A stretch of 64,000 nt of DNA. It comes from Parvibaculaceae bacterium PLY_AMNH_Bact1. Its GTDB lineage: Bacteria; Pseudomonadota; Alphaproteobacteria; Parvibaculales; Parvibaculaceae. The stretch is taken from the NCBI GenBank assembly GCA_032881465.1, contig CP126168.1, forward strand, positions 1,860,001-1,924,000, in the 5' to 3' direction. The notes beneath the pieces are model-generated. The model was given only the letters and a program-made list of their open reading frames with translations. It was not told the origin of the DNA and ran no database searches. Made by a program: the position numbers and the translations under genes. The stretch's first letter is position 1. Each line of letters opens with the position of its first letter. Below, piece by piece: positions 9,072-16,698 of the stretch.

Positions 9072-11324
9072 TTAAGTCCAAGCCTGGTTGCCGTTAGCAG
9101 CCGCGACCTCAAGCAGATAACCGTTGAGCTGATTGGCACCGCCTGAATGGCCAAGGTGTATTTCAGTTAAGTCAGTGGGTAGTGTAAGGCCGGTGCGGGC
9201 GTAAGTGGCTTTCAGGGATACATTGTCCAGGTAAACGGTCTTAAGCCCCTGACCGTAAAAAAGAAGGCTCGTCGTTGCTGTGGTTGACACAAAAACATCA
9301 TTGTTTGCTCCCATGCCGAAGGCCGTCGATTTTGAGACGGTACCGATGATGTAACCCGATGTTGTTGCGCCATCGTCCGTTGATGCCTCCCAATCAATTG
9401 CATATGCGACGTCTGCGAGAATTTGTACGTTATCCTGGTGAGTGGGGGGTGCAATACCGTTGCCTCCAGTCGCGTTAATTTTCAGACGCCCTGTTTCCCA
9501 GGTTTGTGTCGATCTTTCTTCTGCCGGGTTAGACCAGTTGTTGATATCTGTGTCGAATGATCCATTTGCGATCAGCTCAGGCCCTTCGAGCCCCTGACTG
9601 TCAACATTAAGTGACAACGTGCCAGCTACCGTGTCAACGTAGAGAACCGCACTGTGTGAGCCACCATCATCAATACCTGCAACCCCGACATAGCCTTCGC
9701 TAACACCCGCGACAACGCTTTCGAACCGAAGAATGCCATCAATGAAATAGAGGATGAGGTAGTTGTCTGCGTCCTTACGAGCACACCAGAGAACACGTCC
9801 GACCAATTCAATCTTTATGTTGGATACCGCCCCCGCAAATAACGCATCTGCGAACGCTCCATAAGTCAGGGGGTTCTCTGGACAGACAAGATATTCGCTA
9901 TAAGTGCCAACCGCAGTACGGGAAGTGCCTTCAACAGTCGTGTCACCAATAATACGGGGCTTCACCCCACCTGCGGTGCGGGCAGTTACATCGAACGTGA
10001 CGTTGTAGATAGCCTTACCGATCAAGTGTGTGGCGGCTTGCGTAAGGGTGAAATCAGAGCCCGACGCGGTACGCACCGCCTCATTCGTTCCATGAGACCA
10101 CGCTCCGGGGAAGGTCCAATCGTCCGCAGTAGCAAAAGCTCCGTTGGTCACAAGATCAGGGCCGTACGCATCGCCCGTTACATCGTTAGCGTTCCATCTC
10201 ACTTCTACGGTGTGATCGTTGTGGACCTGCTTGACGGAGATATTACTGACCGTCGCGGACAACGGAAGCGAAATGCCCTTGAACGTGACTGCGTTTAGGA
10301 TGGTGCCCGGACCACCACTCGCAGTCGTTACACGCTCGGTATAAGTGCCGTTCGCAGACCGCGTTGTGCCACCTGTAACATCCCCGTCTGCGTCCCTGAA
10401 ATCAGCGCGGATAGTGCCAATAAGGTCCGAAACTGTGTAGGTCAGTTCGAAGGTTCGGCCAACAACAATCTCTGAGCTTGTGAAACCACCAACGTCACCC
10501 CCGAGCGGAGACCCATCAAAAACAATCGTTGATCCGTCAATGGTTACCGTCGCATCGTTGGTGAACATCGTGGCCGCATCAAAGAGTTCTTCGCCCAGCC
10601 GATCTTCGGTACGCCATCCGGGAAGCGGGAGGACTTGGTTGATTGAGAGGCTGCTAATGCGCATTTCGGTGGAGGCCGAGCGTGCCCCTGCTACTTTCAC
10701 GAATACCGTGTGAGATGTGCTAGTCGCCACAAATGAGCCTGTGAACACCCCTGTGTTTGGCGAAGGGCCCGGATCAACGCCAATTGTGTAGGGACCGTTC
10801 ACGCTATCGAAACTTGCTCGCATCCAATTCCCACTGGAGCCAGCGTGGGTGACGTCTAGCGAAACAAAATAGGTAGCTCCAACCACTAGGTCGGACAATG
10901 TTTGTCTTATAAAGGGCTCGCCCGTTGCAACGTCTTGAGTGATTAGAATTAGCTCACCACCGGAAACAGAAATTGATCCCGCCGAACCATCACCGCTTGA
11001 GAACCCGGTTGTAAAATTATCGAGATCACTCGCAGCATCAAAACCGCCGCCGACAATAAGCTCAGGCCCATACCCCTGCACCAGTGTTGGCGCGTCACTT
11101 CCATCCACCAACATCCCTGCGGAGGTCGGCTCGCCAGCGGGGCCATCTGCAATTACATCCGCGAAGGTCTTGATCGAGCTTTCTGAGTAGTAGAGCCCCC
11201 CAGCCCCATACTCATTGTCGAACCAAAGGCCTAGATCTGCTCCCGGCACAGTCGCTAAGGCGCGCTGTAATGGCGTGACACCCCCACCCGATCCGAGACC
11301 TAAACCCACCAATCCAAACCGCAT
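9072..11324 (-). CDS. Modular tail fibre / receptor-binding protein with repeated CBM-like domains
   Basis: 750 aa. Four modules start with the same G-(P/E)-(E/D)-L-(I/V/F)-xxGxF-type strand and end with a S-(I/L)-xV/I-xx-V-type strand: about residues 86-231, 244-367, 388-509 and 581-708. They resemble carbohydrate-binding (CBM 4/9-like) beta sandwiches. Pieces of what looks like one LamG/ConA-like domain (HTVEVRWNAND 371-381, 510-579 and TEIHLGHSGGANQLNGYL 720-737) are interrupted by modules 3 and 4. A Gly-rich N terminus probably attaches to the virion. Likely role is host surface glycan recognition; domain calls are by eye. Confidence 0.75.
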   Translation of the reverse strand: MRFGLVGLGLGSGGGVTPLQRALATVPGADLGLWFDNEYGAGGLYYSESSIKTFADVIADGPAGEPTSAGMLVDGSDAPTLVQGYGPELIVGGGFDAASDLDNFTTGFSSGDGSAGSISVSGGELILITQDVATGEPFIRQTLSDLVVGATYFVSLDVTHAGSSGNWMRASFDSVNGPYTIGVDPGPSPNTGVFTGSFVATSTSHTVFVKVAGARSASTEMRISSLSINQVLPLPGWRTEDRLGEELFDAATMFTNDATVTIDGSTIVFDGSPLGGDVGGFTSSEIVVGRTFELTYTVSDLIGTIRADFRDADGDVTGGTTRSANGTYTERVTTASGGPGTILNAVTFKGISLPLSATVSNISVKQVHNDHTVEVRWNANDVTGDAYGPDLVTNGAFATADDWTFPGAWSHGTNEAVRTASGSDFTLTQAATHLIGKAIYNVTFDVTARTAGGVKPRIIGDTTVEGTSRTAVGTYSEYLVCPENPLTYGAFADALFAGAVSNIKIELVGRVLWCARKDADNYLILYFIDGILRFESVVAGVSEGYVGVAGIDDGGSHSAVLYVDTVAGTLSLNVDSQGLEGPELIANGSFDTDINNWSNPAEERSTQTWETGRLKINATGGNGIAPPTHQDNVQILADVAYAIDWEASTDDGATTSGYIIGTVSKSTAFGMGANNDVFVSTTATTSLLFYGQGLKTVYLDNVSLKATYARTGLTLPTDLTEIHLGHSGGANQLNGYLLEVAAANGNQAWT
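11129..11142. repeat. Degenerate copy of the GCTCGC-NN-GCGAGC palindrome
   Basis: GCTCGCCAGCGGGG matches 12 of 14 positions. It is the only near match in the virion gene block and may be chance. Confidence 0.2.
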
Positions 11325-11398
11325 TCAGTGTCCTTTCTTGAACCGAAACGCCGCGCTACCTGCACAGCCGGGAGGAACCGCACCTGGCGGGATTTCAA

Positions 11399-11968
11399 CT
11401 AATACGTGTTTGAATTACGTCGCTGTTCTTGTCGCAGCACTCTGCGGCATTCGTACTCGGTCTCTCCCAGCTCGTCCGCGACTTGAGGCCAACCGATGCA
11501 GCGATTTCGCAGCTCAGCAATACGATGCGCCTTTGCTGACTCGATAATCTGTGTTTCAGCAGACGGGTTTCGTGTAACCGCCGCAGCTGCGTCCACCCTT
11601 TGTAGAACTGCCTTGCAAGCGTCTGGGCCGATTCCAATATGCTGTGCTATGAACTTCCAAGTGTCGCCAGACCGCCTCATTTGGCGAATAAGACCGGCTC
11701 GGAACTGATCGAGCTCTTCTCGCTCCTTGCGCCGTCTCTTCGAGCCTTTGTTGCTCGGTCGTAGATGTTTTAGTCTGCCCGTTCCCTTGGCCATTCCGTG
11801 TAGGCGCATATGGTCAACGTGCTCTATCAGCACCAAGTTGCCGGGGTCGTTGTTCTCGTGGTCGCCATCCAGATGGTGAACGTCAAACCCATCCTTCAGC
11901 CTCTCGCGGAGCCAACCTTCAGACCTATTAGGATGTTTTGAGAGCCAGGCACGGTGATAAGCCTTCAC
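11399..11968 (-). CDS. HNH endonuclease (189 aa)
   Basis: The HNH core is visible at about residues 30-57: VHHLDGDHENNDPGNL followed by HMRLH, giving the paired His and Asn that bind the metal and scissile phosphate. The rest is basic, with two possible helix-turn-helix segments (about 95-115 and 160-180), as in free-standing phage homing endonucleases. It sits at the edge between early and virion genes, next to the fibre gene, a common insertion place for such enzymes. A packaging-associated role is possible but terminase is 3 kb away. Confidence 0.8.
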   Translation of the reverse strand: MKAYHRAWLSKHPNRSEGWLRERLKDGFDVHHLDGDHENNDPGNLVLIEHVDHMRLHGMAKGTGRLKHLRPSNKGSKRRRKEREELDQFRAGLIRQMRRSGDTWKFIAQHIGIGPDACKAVLQRVDAAAAVTRNPSAETQIIESAKAHRIAELRNRCIGWPQVADELGETEYECRRVLRQEQRRNSNTY

Positions 11969-12004
11969 AGCGCCTCCTTCCCTAACAACCTATGCGTGAA
12001 TTAG

Positions 12005-12020
12005 GTCCCGACGTCGGGAC
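12005..12020. repeat. Perfect 16-bp palindrome GTCCCGACGTCGGGAC
   Basis: Perfect inverted repeat without a spacer; seen once in the window. It is four bases from a GCTCGC-NN-GCGAGC site, so the two could form a composite operator. Confidence 0.6.
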
Positions 12021-12023
12021 TCG

Positions 12024-12037
12024 GCTCGCCAGCGAGC
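12024..12037. repeat. Dispersed palindrome GCTCGC-CA-GCGAGC (copy 1)
   Basis: The only copy of this family that lies outside a coding region; directly beside two other palindromes. Confidence 0.75.
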
Positions 12038-12040
12038 GCT

Positions 12041-12057
12041 TGGTTATTAATAACCGG
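12041..12057. repeat. 17-bp AT-core palindrome TGGTTATTAATAACCGG (copy 1)
   Basis: Contains the perfect 14-bp palindrome GGTTATTAATAACC. The identical 17 bases recur at 21679 and 32283 in the same orientation. Confidence 0.7.
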
Positions 12058-12286
12058 CCAGTGGTGGCCCTTCGCAATTTGACTAGCGGGGGCTCTTTCT
12101 ATCCCAAGCAGCTCAAGGACACGCCCCCGCGTAGCCTCTCTGCCACCGTGCCGTCTGTGACGGTCACCCCGATCATGATCACGGGCAGTTGTGTGTATCT
12201 GGCGGGCCCCGCGCTACTGGGGCTGGTACAACCGAGAGGCAATGCTGATTAACAAGCCCACACTTCGCCGGAACTAGGCCGGTTGT

Positions 12287-12412
12287 TCATATTCCGGTTT
12301 GCGCTTTCAGCTTTCGCGCCTCCGCCAGAATCCAAAACGCCCGCCCCATCTCTGGAACAGGCGCACAAATCAACCACAACACAAATGAATCAAATGTCTC
12401 CGGAAACGTCAA
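12287..12412 (-). CDS. Possible small protein (41 aa)
   Basis: A TTG-started frame directly after the stop of the upstream gene reads MTFPETFDSFVLWLICAPVP and continues to TGA 12287-12289. Composition looks protein-like (acidic/hydrophobic start, basic end), but there is no well-spaced ribosome-binding site and the start codon is rare. Reported as a weak call to account for this stretch. Confidence 0.35.
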   Translation of the reverse strand: MTFPETFDSFVLWLICAPVPEMGRAFWILAEARKLKAQTGI

Positions 12413-12415
12413 CCC

Positions 12416-13078
12416 CTAGTTTTTCGATTTTCGTGATCTACCAGATTTAGTCGCATGCCCCGTGACTTCGGCCAGGCAATGAAGTGCGTTTCTTACAGTG
12501 CTGGGCACGGTATCTTTCATCCATGGACTTGGACGTTCCGGGGGAAACTCTTTGCGACCTTTCTTTGATATGTCACCCAAACCCATATCCAAGGCGCACA
12601 GCCAATCTACAATCGACGCGTCTCGATCGCTCAAGGCGTTGTGAACCCTGTTCAAGAACTCCAGCGCCGTCACCTTCGTGAGCGTAAAAGGGTCTCCCGA
12701 GCCCTGCCCCGCCTGGTCTGGGTCATAGTTCACCTGCAACCCCCCACCAGCGAGCGCAGCCTGATCCCCATAACGGCAACCGGCCTCATACTGGTAAGGT
12801 AGAATGACCTTCCGGTGATAGAGATAGAGCAGCGATGAACTGGCGATATTCTTCTTTGCCCGGAACTGCTGACTATCCAGGTCTGTTTGAACATCCTCGA
12901 CCTCGACAAACCGCCCATCCCTGCCAGAAAACGTATCAGGGGCATTCGCGCGCTGCGCTATCAGATCCGCCTCAAGCTGAGCCTTAGCGCACTTGGAACA
13001 CCGCAAGCGTGTCAGCACACCATGCACACACGTTGGAGCGGTATCGTCTGGCTTTTTAGCTGTTTCAGTCGTTTCCAT
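12416..13078 (-). CDS. Phage protein with CxxC pair, DUF6456-like centre (220 aa)
   Basis: Residues 17-30 carry a Cys-His / CSKC pair suggesting a small zinc site. The middle contains LYHRKVILPYQYEAGCRYGDQA, resembling the core of DUF6456 proteins common in alphaproteobacterial phages, and the C terminus is basic. The start has GAGG seven bases upstream. It is the last gene of the leftward early operon. A DNA-binding or regulatory role is plausible, not shown. Confidence 0.65.
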   Translation of the reverse strand: METTETAKKPDDTAPTCVHGVLTRLRCSKCAKAQLEADLIAQRANAPDTFSGRDGRFVEVEDVQTDLDSQQFRAKKNIASSSLLYLYHRKVILPYQYEAGCRYGDQAALAGGGLQVNYDPDQAGQGSGDPFTLTKVTALEFLNRVHNALSDRDASIVDWLCALDMGLGDISKKGRKEFPPERPSPWMKDTVPSTVRNALHCLAEVTGHATKSGRSRKSKN

Positions 13079-13094
13079 TCACTAGCCTCATAGG

Positions 13095-13271
13095 TTAGCA
13101 GGGGTTAGCAGGACGCTCTTTGGCCTGATCTACCCAACATTGCGTTTTCACCTTGCCCATCATCTTGTCAGGGACGCCGAATGCCGCCCTTATCTCCGCA
13201 CGGGTTTGCTCAATAAGATCGTTCAGGAACTGCGCATCTTCATCTGGCTCAAGAAACTCCATGTCCCCCAT
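13095..13271 (-). CDS. Small acidic phage protein (58 aa)
   Basis: Start chosen at ATG 13269-13271 (MGDMEFLEPDED) because AGGAG lies upstream and the ATG overlaps the stop of the preceding membrane-protein gene (TAATG). An acidic N terminus is followed by an amphipathic helix. No domain recognised. Confidence 0.6.
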   Translation of the reverse strand: MGDMEFLEPDEDAQFLNDLIEQTRAEIRAAFGVPDKMMGKVKTQCWVDQAKERPANPC

Positions 13272-13438
13272 TACCCTTGCTCCTCTGGTGGGCGGGATTG
13301 CTCGATTGCATCGATCAGAAAGTAGAGGGGCACGCAGGGAATAAGTGCGCAAACCAAGACCAAGAACAGGGTCAGATAAGCCAACCCAAGGATTAGCCCA
13401 GCCACCAAACCCAGAAGCGCTTCCAATGCCCTACCCAT
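13271..13438 (-). CDS. Small membrane protein (55 aa)
   Basis: MGRALEALLG is followed by a nearly continuous hydrophobic stretch of about 32 residues, enough for one long or two short membrane spans, and an acidic tail. A GGAGGGAG ribosome site is present. It could be a holin-like or accessory membrane protein, but no endolysin is nearby, so no function is assigned. Confidence 0.65.
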   Translation of the reverse strand: MGRALEALLGLVAGLILGLAYLTLFLVLVCALIPCVPLYFLIDAIEQSRPPEEQG

Positions 13439-13439
13439 G

Positions 13440-13724
13440 CTACTCTCCCTCCACTTCAAGGCCGAGGGCGTGGAGAAAACCAAGCACAGCCTCGTCAAAA
13501 CGGTTGCCATCATGAGCGGCGTCATGAAGAAGATTGACCAAGTCATTGAACTGATCCTTAGTCACCTTTCCCGCATTGGGGGAGGCGGCGAGCATGGCCT
13601 TATAGGCATTGTCTGAGGCCCAATCATTGAAGCTATCGTCACCTCCATAATTGTTAGCCTCGCCTTGTGCCGTCATCTCTTCTGTAGGCTCTGCCGGTAC
13701 TATGTAGTGTGTGGGGTTAGTCAT
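13440..13724 (-). CDS. Hypothetical phage protein (94 aa)
   Basis: Acidic, mostly helical, starting MTNPTHYIVPAEPTEEM, a layout seen in small phage proteins with an N-terminal PTEEM segment. The ATG overlaps the upstream TGA (ATGA), indicating translational coupling within the leftward operon. Confidence 0.65.
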   Translation of the reverse strand: MTNPTHYIVPAEPTEEMTAQGEANNYGGDDSFNDWASDNAYKAMLAASPNAGKVTKDQFNDLVNLLHDAAHDGNRFDEAVLGFLHALGLEVEGE

Positions 13725-14089
13725 GTGCGGGGCTCCCCAAGATCAAACGCACCACTCACCACATATGGAGCGTCAATATTTCTAATCGTGTGTTCCTTTC
13801 GACGATCACGATATATATGGACCAGGCCCTCAAATTCGTCTTGAGGAATGTCGTAGAACTTCACAAAGCCCCTCTTGCGGTAAACGCCGGTCAAAATGAT
13901 GGTGCTTCTGCCTCGGGCCGAAACGTCCCAATCCTCTCTCGTTAGCCTGTCCAGCTCCTTGATCTTCTTATCGAGGACGGTAGAGAGGTGCTCGTACATT
14001 TGACGAGATTGCGCCGCCTCCAACTCAAGCACATGAACACCCAGCCAACCTCTCAACGTTGCCCGTAACCACGCTCTAAGTTTCCCCAT
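13721..14089 (-). CDS. Hypothetical phage protein (122 aa)
   Basis: A basic amphipathic N terminus (LRAWLRATLRGWLG) could associate with membrane, followed by a helical segment and a beta-rich C-terminal half. No family recognised. The start immediately follows the previous stop and the end is ATGA-coupled to the next gene. Confidence 0.65.
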   Translation of the reverse strand: MGKLRAWLRATLRGWLGVHVLELEAAQSRQMYEHLSTVLDKKIKELDRLTREDWDVSARGRSTIILTGVYRKRGFVKFYDIPQDEFEGLVHIYRDRRKEHTIRNIDAPYVVSGAFDLGEPRT

Positions 14090-14620
14090 CTATCCGTTCT
14101 CCTTCTCTGGTTCGGGCTCGCGGGCGAGCGCTGCGCCTTCGTCAAACGCTTTCACAATGCACTGACTGTCAAAGTCCGTAAGCTGCCGAAGACTTGTGAT
14201 GGTCTCAGGCTCAATCGGTGAAAGCACGCCCGCCGCATAAAACATCCTTGCCCTAGCCTCTGGGTCCGCTGTACCACCCACCCCAAAAGCTATCGGAGTT
14301 CTCAGGCGCTCCAACGCATCCCGCAGGGTGGCGATGGTGGCGTCTTTGTTTGAGGGGCGCTCTACAAGCGCCTCTCGCAACAGCGCAATCTCTTCCCTTT
14401 GGCGGGCCAGCAATTCGTTTTGGTCGCGCAAGGTGCTGCGTTGATTGCAAATTCGGTATTCGAGCGAATAACGTTGATGAAACTTCAGCTCCCTCACCTG
14501 CCCCTGTAGGGCTGAGAGGGTGTCGGCAGCTTCAATATGAACCGACGACAGGACTTGGCCCCGGTGGTACGAGCGCAACCGCTCTATCAGCTCTCCTATG
14601 GGGTCTGGGGTGTCAGTCAT
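14090..14620 (-). CDS. Coiled-coil phage protein (176 aa)
   Basis: Start set at MTDTPDPIGELIERL (AAGGA upstream; ATGA overlap with the preceding 55-aa gene). Residues about 8-95 form a coiled coil, and LIERLR near the N terminus is common in small phage proteins. The C-terminal ALAREPEPE segment is encoded over a copy of the dispersed palindrome at 14116. Confidence 0.65.
   Translation of the reverse strand: MTDTPDPIGELIERLRSYHRGQVLSSVHIEAADTLSALQGQVRELKFHQRYSLEYRICNQRSTLRDQNELLARQREEIALLREALVERPSNKDATIATLRDALERLRTPIAFGVGGTADPEARARMFYAAGVLSPIEPETITSLRQLTDFDSQCIVKAFDEGAALAREPEPEKENG
14116..14129. repeat. Dispersed palindrome GCTCGC-GG-GCGAGC (copy 2)
   Basis: Lies inside the coiled-coil protein gene, where it encodes LARE. 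Confidence 0.75.
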
Positions 14621-14784
14621 GGCCCGATCCTTACCCAAAACGATTGGGCCTTACCGGGAGCGGCGAGCCGATGTCTCAGCACAGTCTCTTGCCGCATGCA
14701 CCTCACGCAGCGACGAGTGCTTTCATGGGAGATCCATCTATGGGGGCAGAAAAATTCAATAATTTTTTGCCATATCTCAGTCAT
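14617..14784 (-). CDS. Small Cys-rich phage protein (55 aa)
   Basis: ATG at 14782-14784 has GGAGG ten bases upstream and overlaps the upstream stop (ATGA); its own stop overlaps the next start. Sequence begins MTEIWQKIIEFFCPHRW with CVRC further on: a C-x-H ... C-x-x-C pattern typical of small phage zinc-binding proteins. Too short for a 60-residue ORF list. Confidence 0.65.
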   Translation of the reverse strand: MTEIWQKIIEFFCPHRWISHESTRRCVRCMRQETVLRHRLAAPGKAQSFWVRIGP

Positions 14785-15011
14785 GGGTGGGGGGCCTCCT
14801 CTGGGGGTAAGGATCGTTTTAGGTCTTGCTTGAAACTCAGCTTCCAGTCATGCTGATCAGGCAAACCGAAAGGACGTGTACGCATGAAAGCTCTCAGCAC
14901 TTCGCAAAAAGTCTCGATCTTCATTGTCTGCGCATTTATAGGAGCCGCTGCCGTTGCCTTCGGTCCCACGCTGCACTTGCTGTCAATCAGTCCACTTACG
15001 CAGTAGGTCAT
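14781..15011 (-). CDS. Small phage protein (76 aa)
   Basis: ATGA overlaps at both ends (15008-15011 and 14781-14784) tie it into a coupled chain of tiny genes. An internal start at 14924 (MKIETFCEVLRAF) would give a 47-aa product that looks the more protein-like part. No family recognised. Confidence 0.5.
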   Translation of the reverse strand: MTYCVSGLIDSKCSVGPKATAAAPINAQTMKIETFCEVLRAFMRTRPFGLPDQHDWKLSFKQDLKRSLPPEEAPHP

Positions 15012-15241
15012 TCCGCGCCCCTCCCCGAACCTGAGTAGCCGCGCCGGCCATAAAGGTCGTTGCCGATCGTCATAGCTGCTTTGCGAAGATCGTCGTCTTC
15101 AATGTCAGCAGGGTCGACTTCCAGAACACACTCGTCATGCCACTTGCGAAAGCGATCCTCTGCAACATCCTCTTCGCTCGCCCGCGAGCGCTCACGAGGT
15201 ACAAAGCTGGCTGACGTGGGAAGGCCGTTAGGAGCGCTCAT
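15008..15241 (-). CDS. Small acidic phage protein (77 aa)
   Basis: Starts at ATG 15239-15241 overlapping the helicase stop (ATGA). Centre is acidic (DPADIEDDDLRKAAM) and the tail is Gly-rich. The RSRASEE part is encoded across a dispersed palindrome at 15176. Confidence 0.6.
   Translation of the reverse strand: MSAPNGLPTSASFVPRERSRASEEDVAEDRFRKWHDECVLEVDPADIEDDDLRKAAMTIGNDLYGRRGYSGSGRGAE
15176..15189. repeat. Dispersed palindrome GCTCGC-CC-GCGAGC (copy 3)
   Basis: Inside the 77-aa gene; encodes SRAS, a different reading frame from most other copies. Confidence 0.75.
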
Positions 15242-16698
15242 GCTGCCACCTCCGCAGCGTCTTCGCCGCCGTAATAGCGCTTCTTCGTCCTGTCGAATTT
15301 GACGTTCATGTCGCCCGGGATGCCCATGATCCCGTGCTTCTTCAGCTTTTCGACCCGGATGATGGTTTCCTGGTGCATCCTGTGAACGATCACGATGGCA
15401 TCGGCCTTATTGAACCAATGGGCCGACCCGCTGGCGTCATACGGCGAGGGCATTTGGAATGTACCGTCCTGCAGCTTGTGCATTTTCGTGGGGTGGTGCG
15501 CGACTATGACCAGGACGTTGAAGCGCTTGGCCAGCCGCTTAAGGGCCTTGATTGCCTCGCGGGTGTATTCGGTCTCCGTCATGCCAGAGCCGAAATAGTG
15601 ATCCAGTTCATTCCACGGATCGATCACGATCATCTTGCAGCCGTGCTGCACGATCGCTTGCTCTGCTTTCTCAAGCATCCAGCCAATGTCGCGCTCTTCC
15701 TCGTCGCCACCTTCAATCCAACGGAAACGGTCTTCTATCCACTCATGTGCACGGGCCTTATCTTCGTCTGACAGTCGGTAGATTTCATCACCGGCATACC
15801 ATTGCATCAGATCTGCAAGGTGATCGCTGGTGTATTGCTCAGGGGTAAAAAAAGCGACGTTCCATCCATGAGCCAGCGACATGCTTCCGCAATACTCGTT
15901 CAGTAGGGTCGACTTGCCGAAACCTGGTATGCCCAATAGGACGATCAGGTCACCCATCCGCACTTTCAGATGCTCATCCATCAAGCCGTTGAGCATGCCA
16001 GACGCATAGACAACCCGCGATTGCTCTGGAGGTAGCTCGGAATAGCGGTAGACACCGTCGCTCTTCAGCCACCGGGCTTTCTTCACACACGCCTGAACCC
16101 CCTCAACACCGTACTGTTGAAGCGCGTCAGCAGCGTCTTTGCATCCTTTCGGGTAAGGCACATGTTTGCACCGCGCCCGTCCAAGGATTTGCGCCAGCTC
16201 ATCGCGCAGGATGATTCCGCTATTGTCAGTGTCCGTCGCGAGAATGATCTCCTTGACGTCCCGCAGTTTCTGCTTTGCATCAAAGGCATAGCTGTACTTG
16301 GTAAGCCGATCCCGGTGAACGTCTTCAGCGCGTTCCGACGGTGCCCCGTCTGGTACCGACATGACCCTCTGAAACCCCGCCTGAATGAAAGCTATCGTGT
16401 CTAGCTCCCCTTCGGTGATGATCAGCGGCTCGCTGGCGAGCGTTGTGTCTGCCAGGACATTCTCGTTCCAGAATATCTTTGGGGCACCTGCGTCCTGCCC
16501 CATGCCTTTCTCATAGTTGGTACCAGGCATTCCGATGGTCCGGTACTTGTGGTTCACTACATCATCGCCCTGAACGTAGGGAATGCTGATCCACTCACCA
16601 GCGCCCCTGTCGCATGTTTCGACGCCGATCTTGTCCAGGATTTCGAGATCGAACCCCCGAGCCTCCATGATTGCGCTTGCCTGTTCGCTGAGGCTCAT
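15238..16698 (-). CDS. Primase-helicase, T7 gp4B-like (TOPRIM + DnaB-type ATPase)
   Basis: 486 aa from ATG at 16696-16698, which has AAGGAG seven bases upstream. A TOPRIM domain comes first (EGELDTIAF and ATDTDNSG, about residues 95-165), then a RecA-like helicase with Walker A (GIPGFGKST) and Walker B (KMIVIDPWNELD). This is the layout of T7 gp4 without its zinc-binding domain, which is encoded separately just upstream. It should unwind and prime phage DNA. The TLASEPLI stretch overlaps a dispersed palindrome. Confidence 0.88.
   Translation of the reverse strand: MSLSEQASAIMEARGFDLEILDKIGVETCDRGAGEWISIPYVQGDDVVNHKYRTIGMPGTNYEKGMGQDAGAPKIFWNENVLADTTLASEPLIITEGELDTIAFIQAGFQRVMSVPDGAPSERAEDVHRDRLTKYSYAFDAKQKLRDVKEIILATDTDNSGIILRDELAQILGRARCKHVPYPKGCKDAADALQQYGVEGVQACVKKARWLKSDGVYRYSELPPEQSRVVYASGMLNGLMDEHLKVRMGDLIVLLGIPGFGKSTLLNEYCGSMSLAHGWNVAFFTPEQYTSDHLADLMQWYAGDEIYRLSDEDKARAHEWIEDRFRWIEGGDEEERDIGWMLEKAEQAIVQHGCKMIVIDPWNELDHYFGSGMTETEYTREAIKALKRLAKRFNVLVIVAHHPTKMHKLQDGTFQMPSPYDASGSAHWFNKADAIVIVHRMHQETIIRVEKLKKHGIMGIPGDMNVKFDRTKKRYYGGEDAAEVAA
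16428..16441. repeat. Dispersed palindrome GCTCGC-TG-GCGAGC (copy 4)
   Basis: Inside the TOPRIM part of the primase-helicase gene; encodes LASE. Confidence 0.75.

Larger units (their letters stand above)
11969..12286. promoter_or_regulatory. Palindrome-dense non-coding region at the early/late boundary
   Basis: No convincing gene. Three palindromes stand side by side: GTCCCGACGTCGGGAC (12005-12020, perfect 16 bp), GCTCGCCAGCGAGC (12024-12037) and GGTTATTAATAACC (12042-12055). Further on are an inverted repeat GCGGGGGC / GCCCCCGC (12086-12093 / 12123-12130), GATCATGATC near 12173-12182 and GCGGGCCCCGC near 12202. The region separates the replication operon from the virion module on the same strand, so a late promoter with operators, a terminator cluster or a replication origin are all possible. 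Confidence 0.6.

Noticed and set aside
11129-11142. Near match to GCTCGC-NN-GCGAGC in the fibre gene.
   Set aside because: Only 12 of 14 positions; not counted as a member of the family, listed only as a degenerate copy.
12173-12210. Treating the palindromes as a CRISPR-like array.
   Set aside because: Units are unlike each other and unevenly spaced; no cas gene in the window.
13271-13438. Calling the 55-aa membrane protein a holin.
   Set aside because: No endolysin or spanin gene in the neighbourhood and position in the replication operon; lysis genes are more likely left of the window.
14884-15006. Plus-strand 40-aa frame with one hydrophobic segment and an AAAGGA upstream (MKALSTSQKVSIF).
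   Set aside because: It lies opposite a minus-strand gene that is ATGA-coupled on both sides, and it would be an isolated plus gene in a long minus operon.
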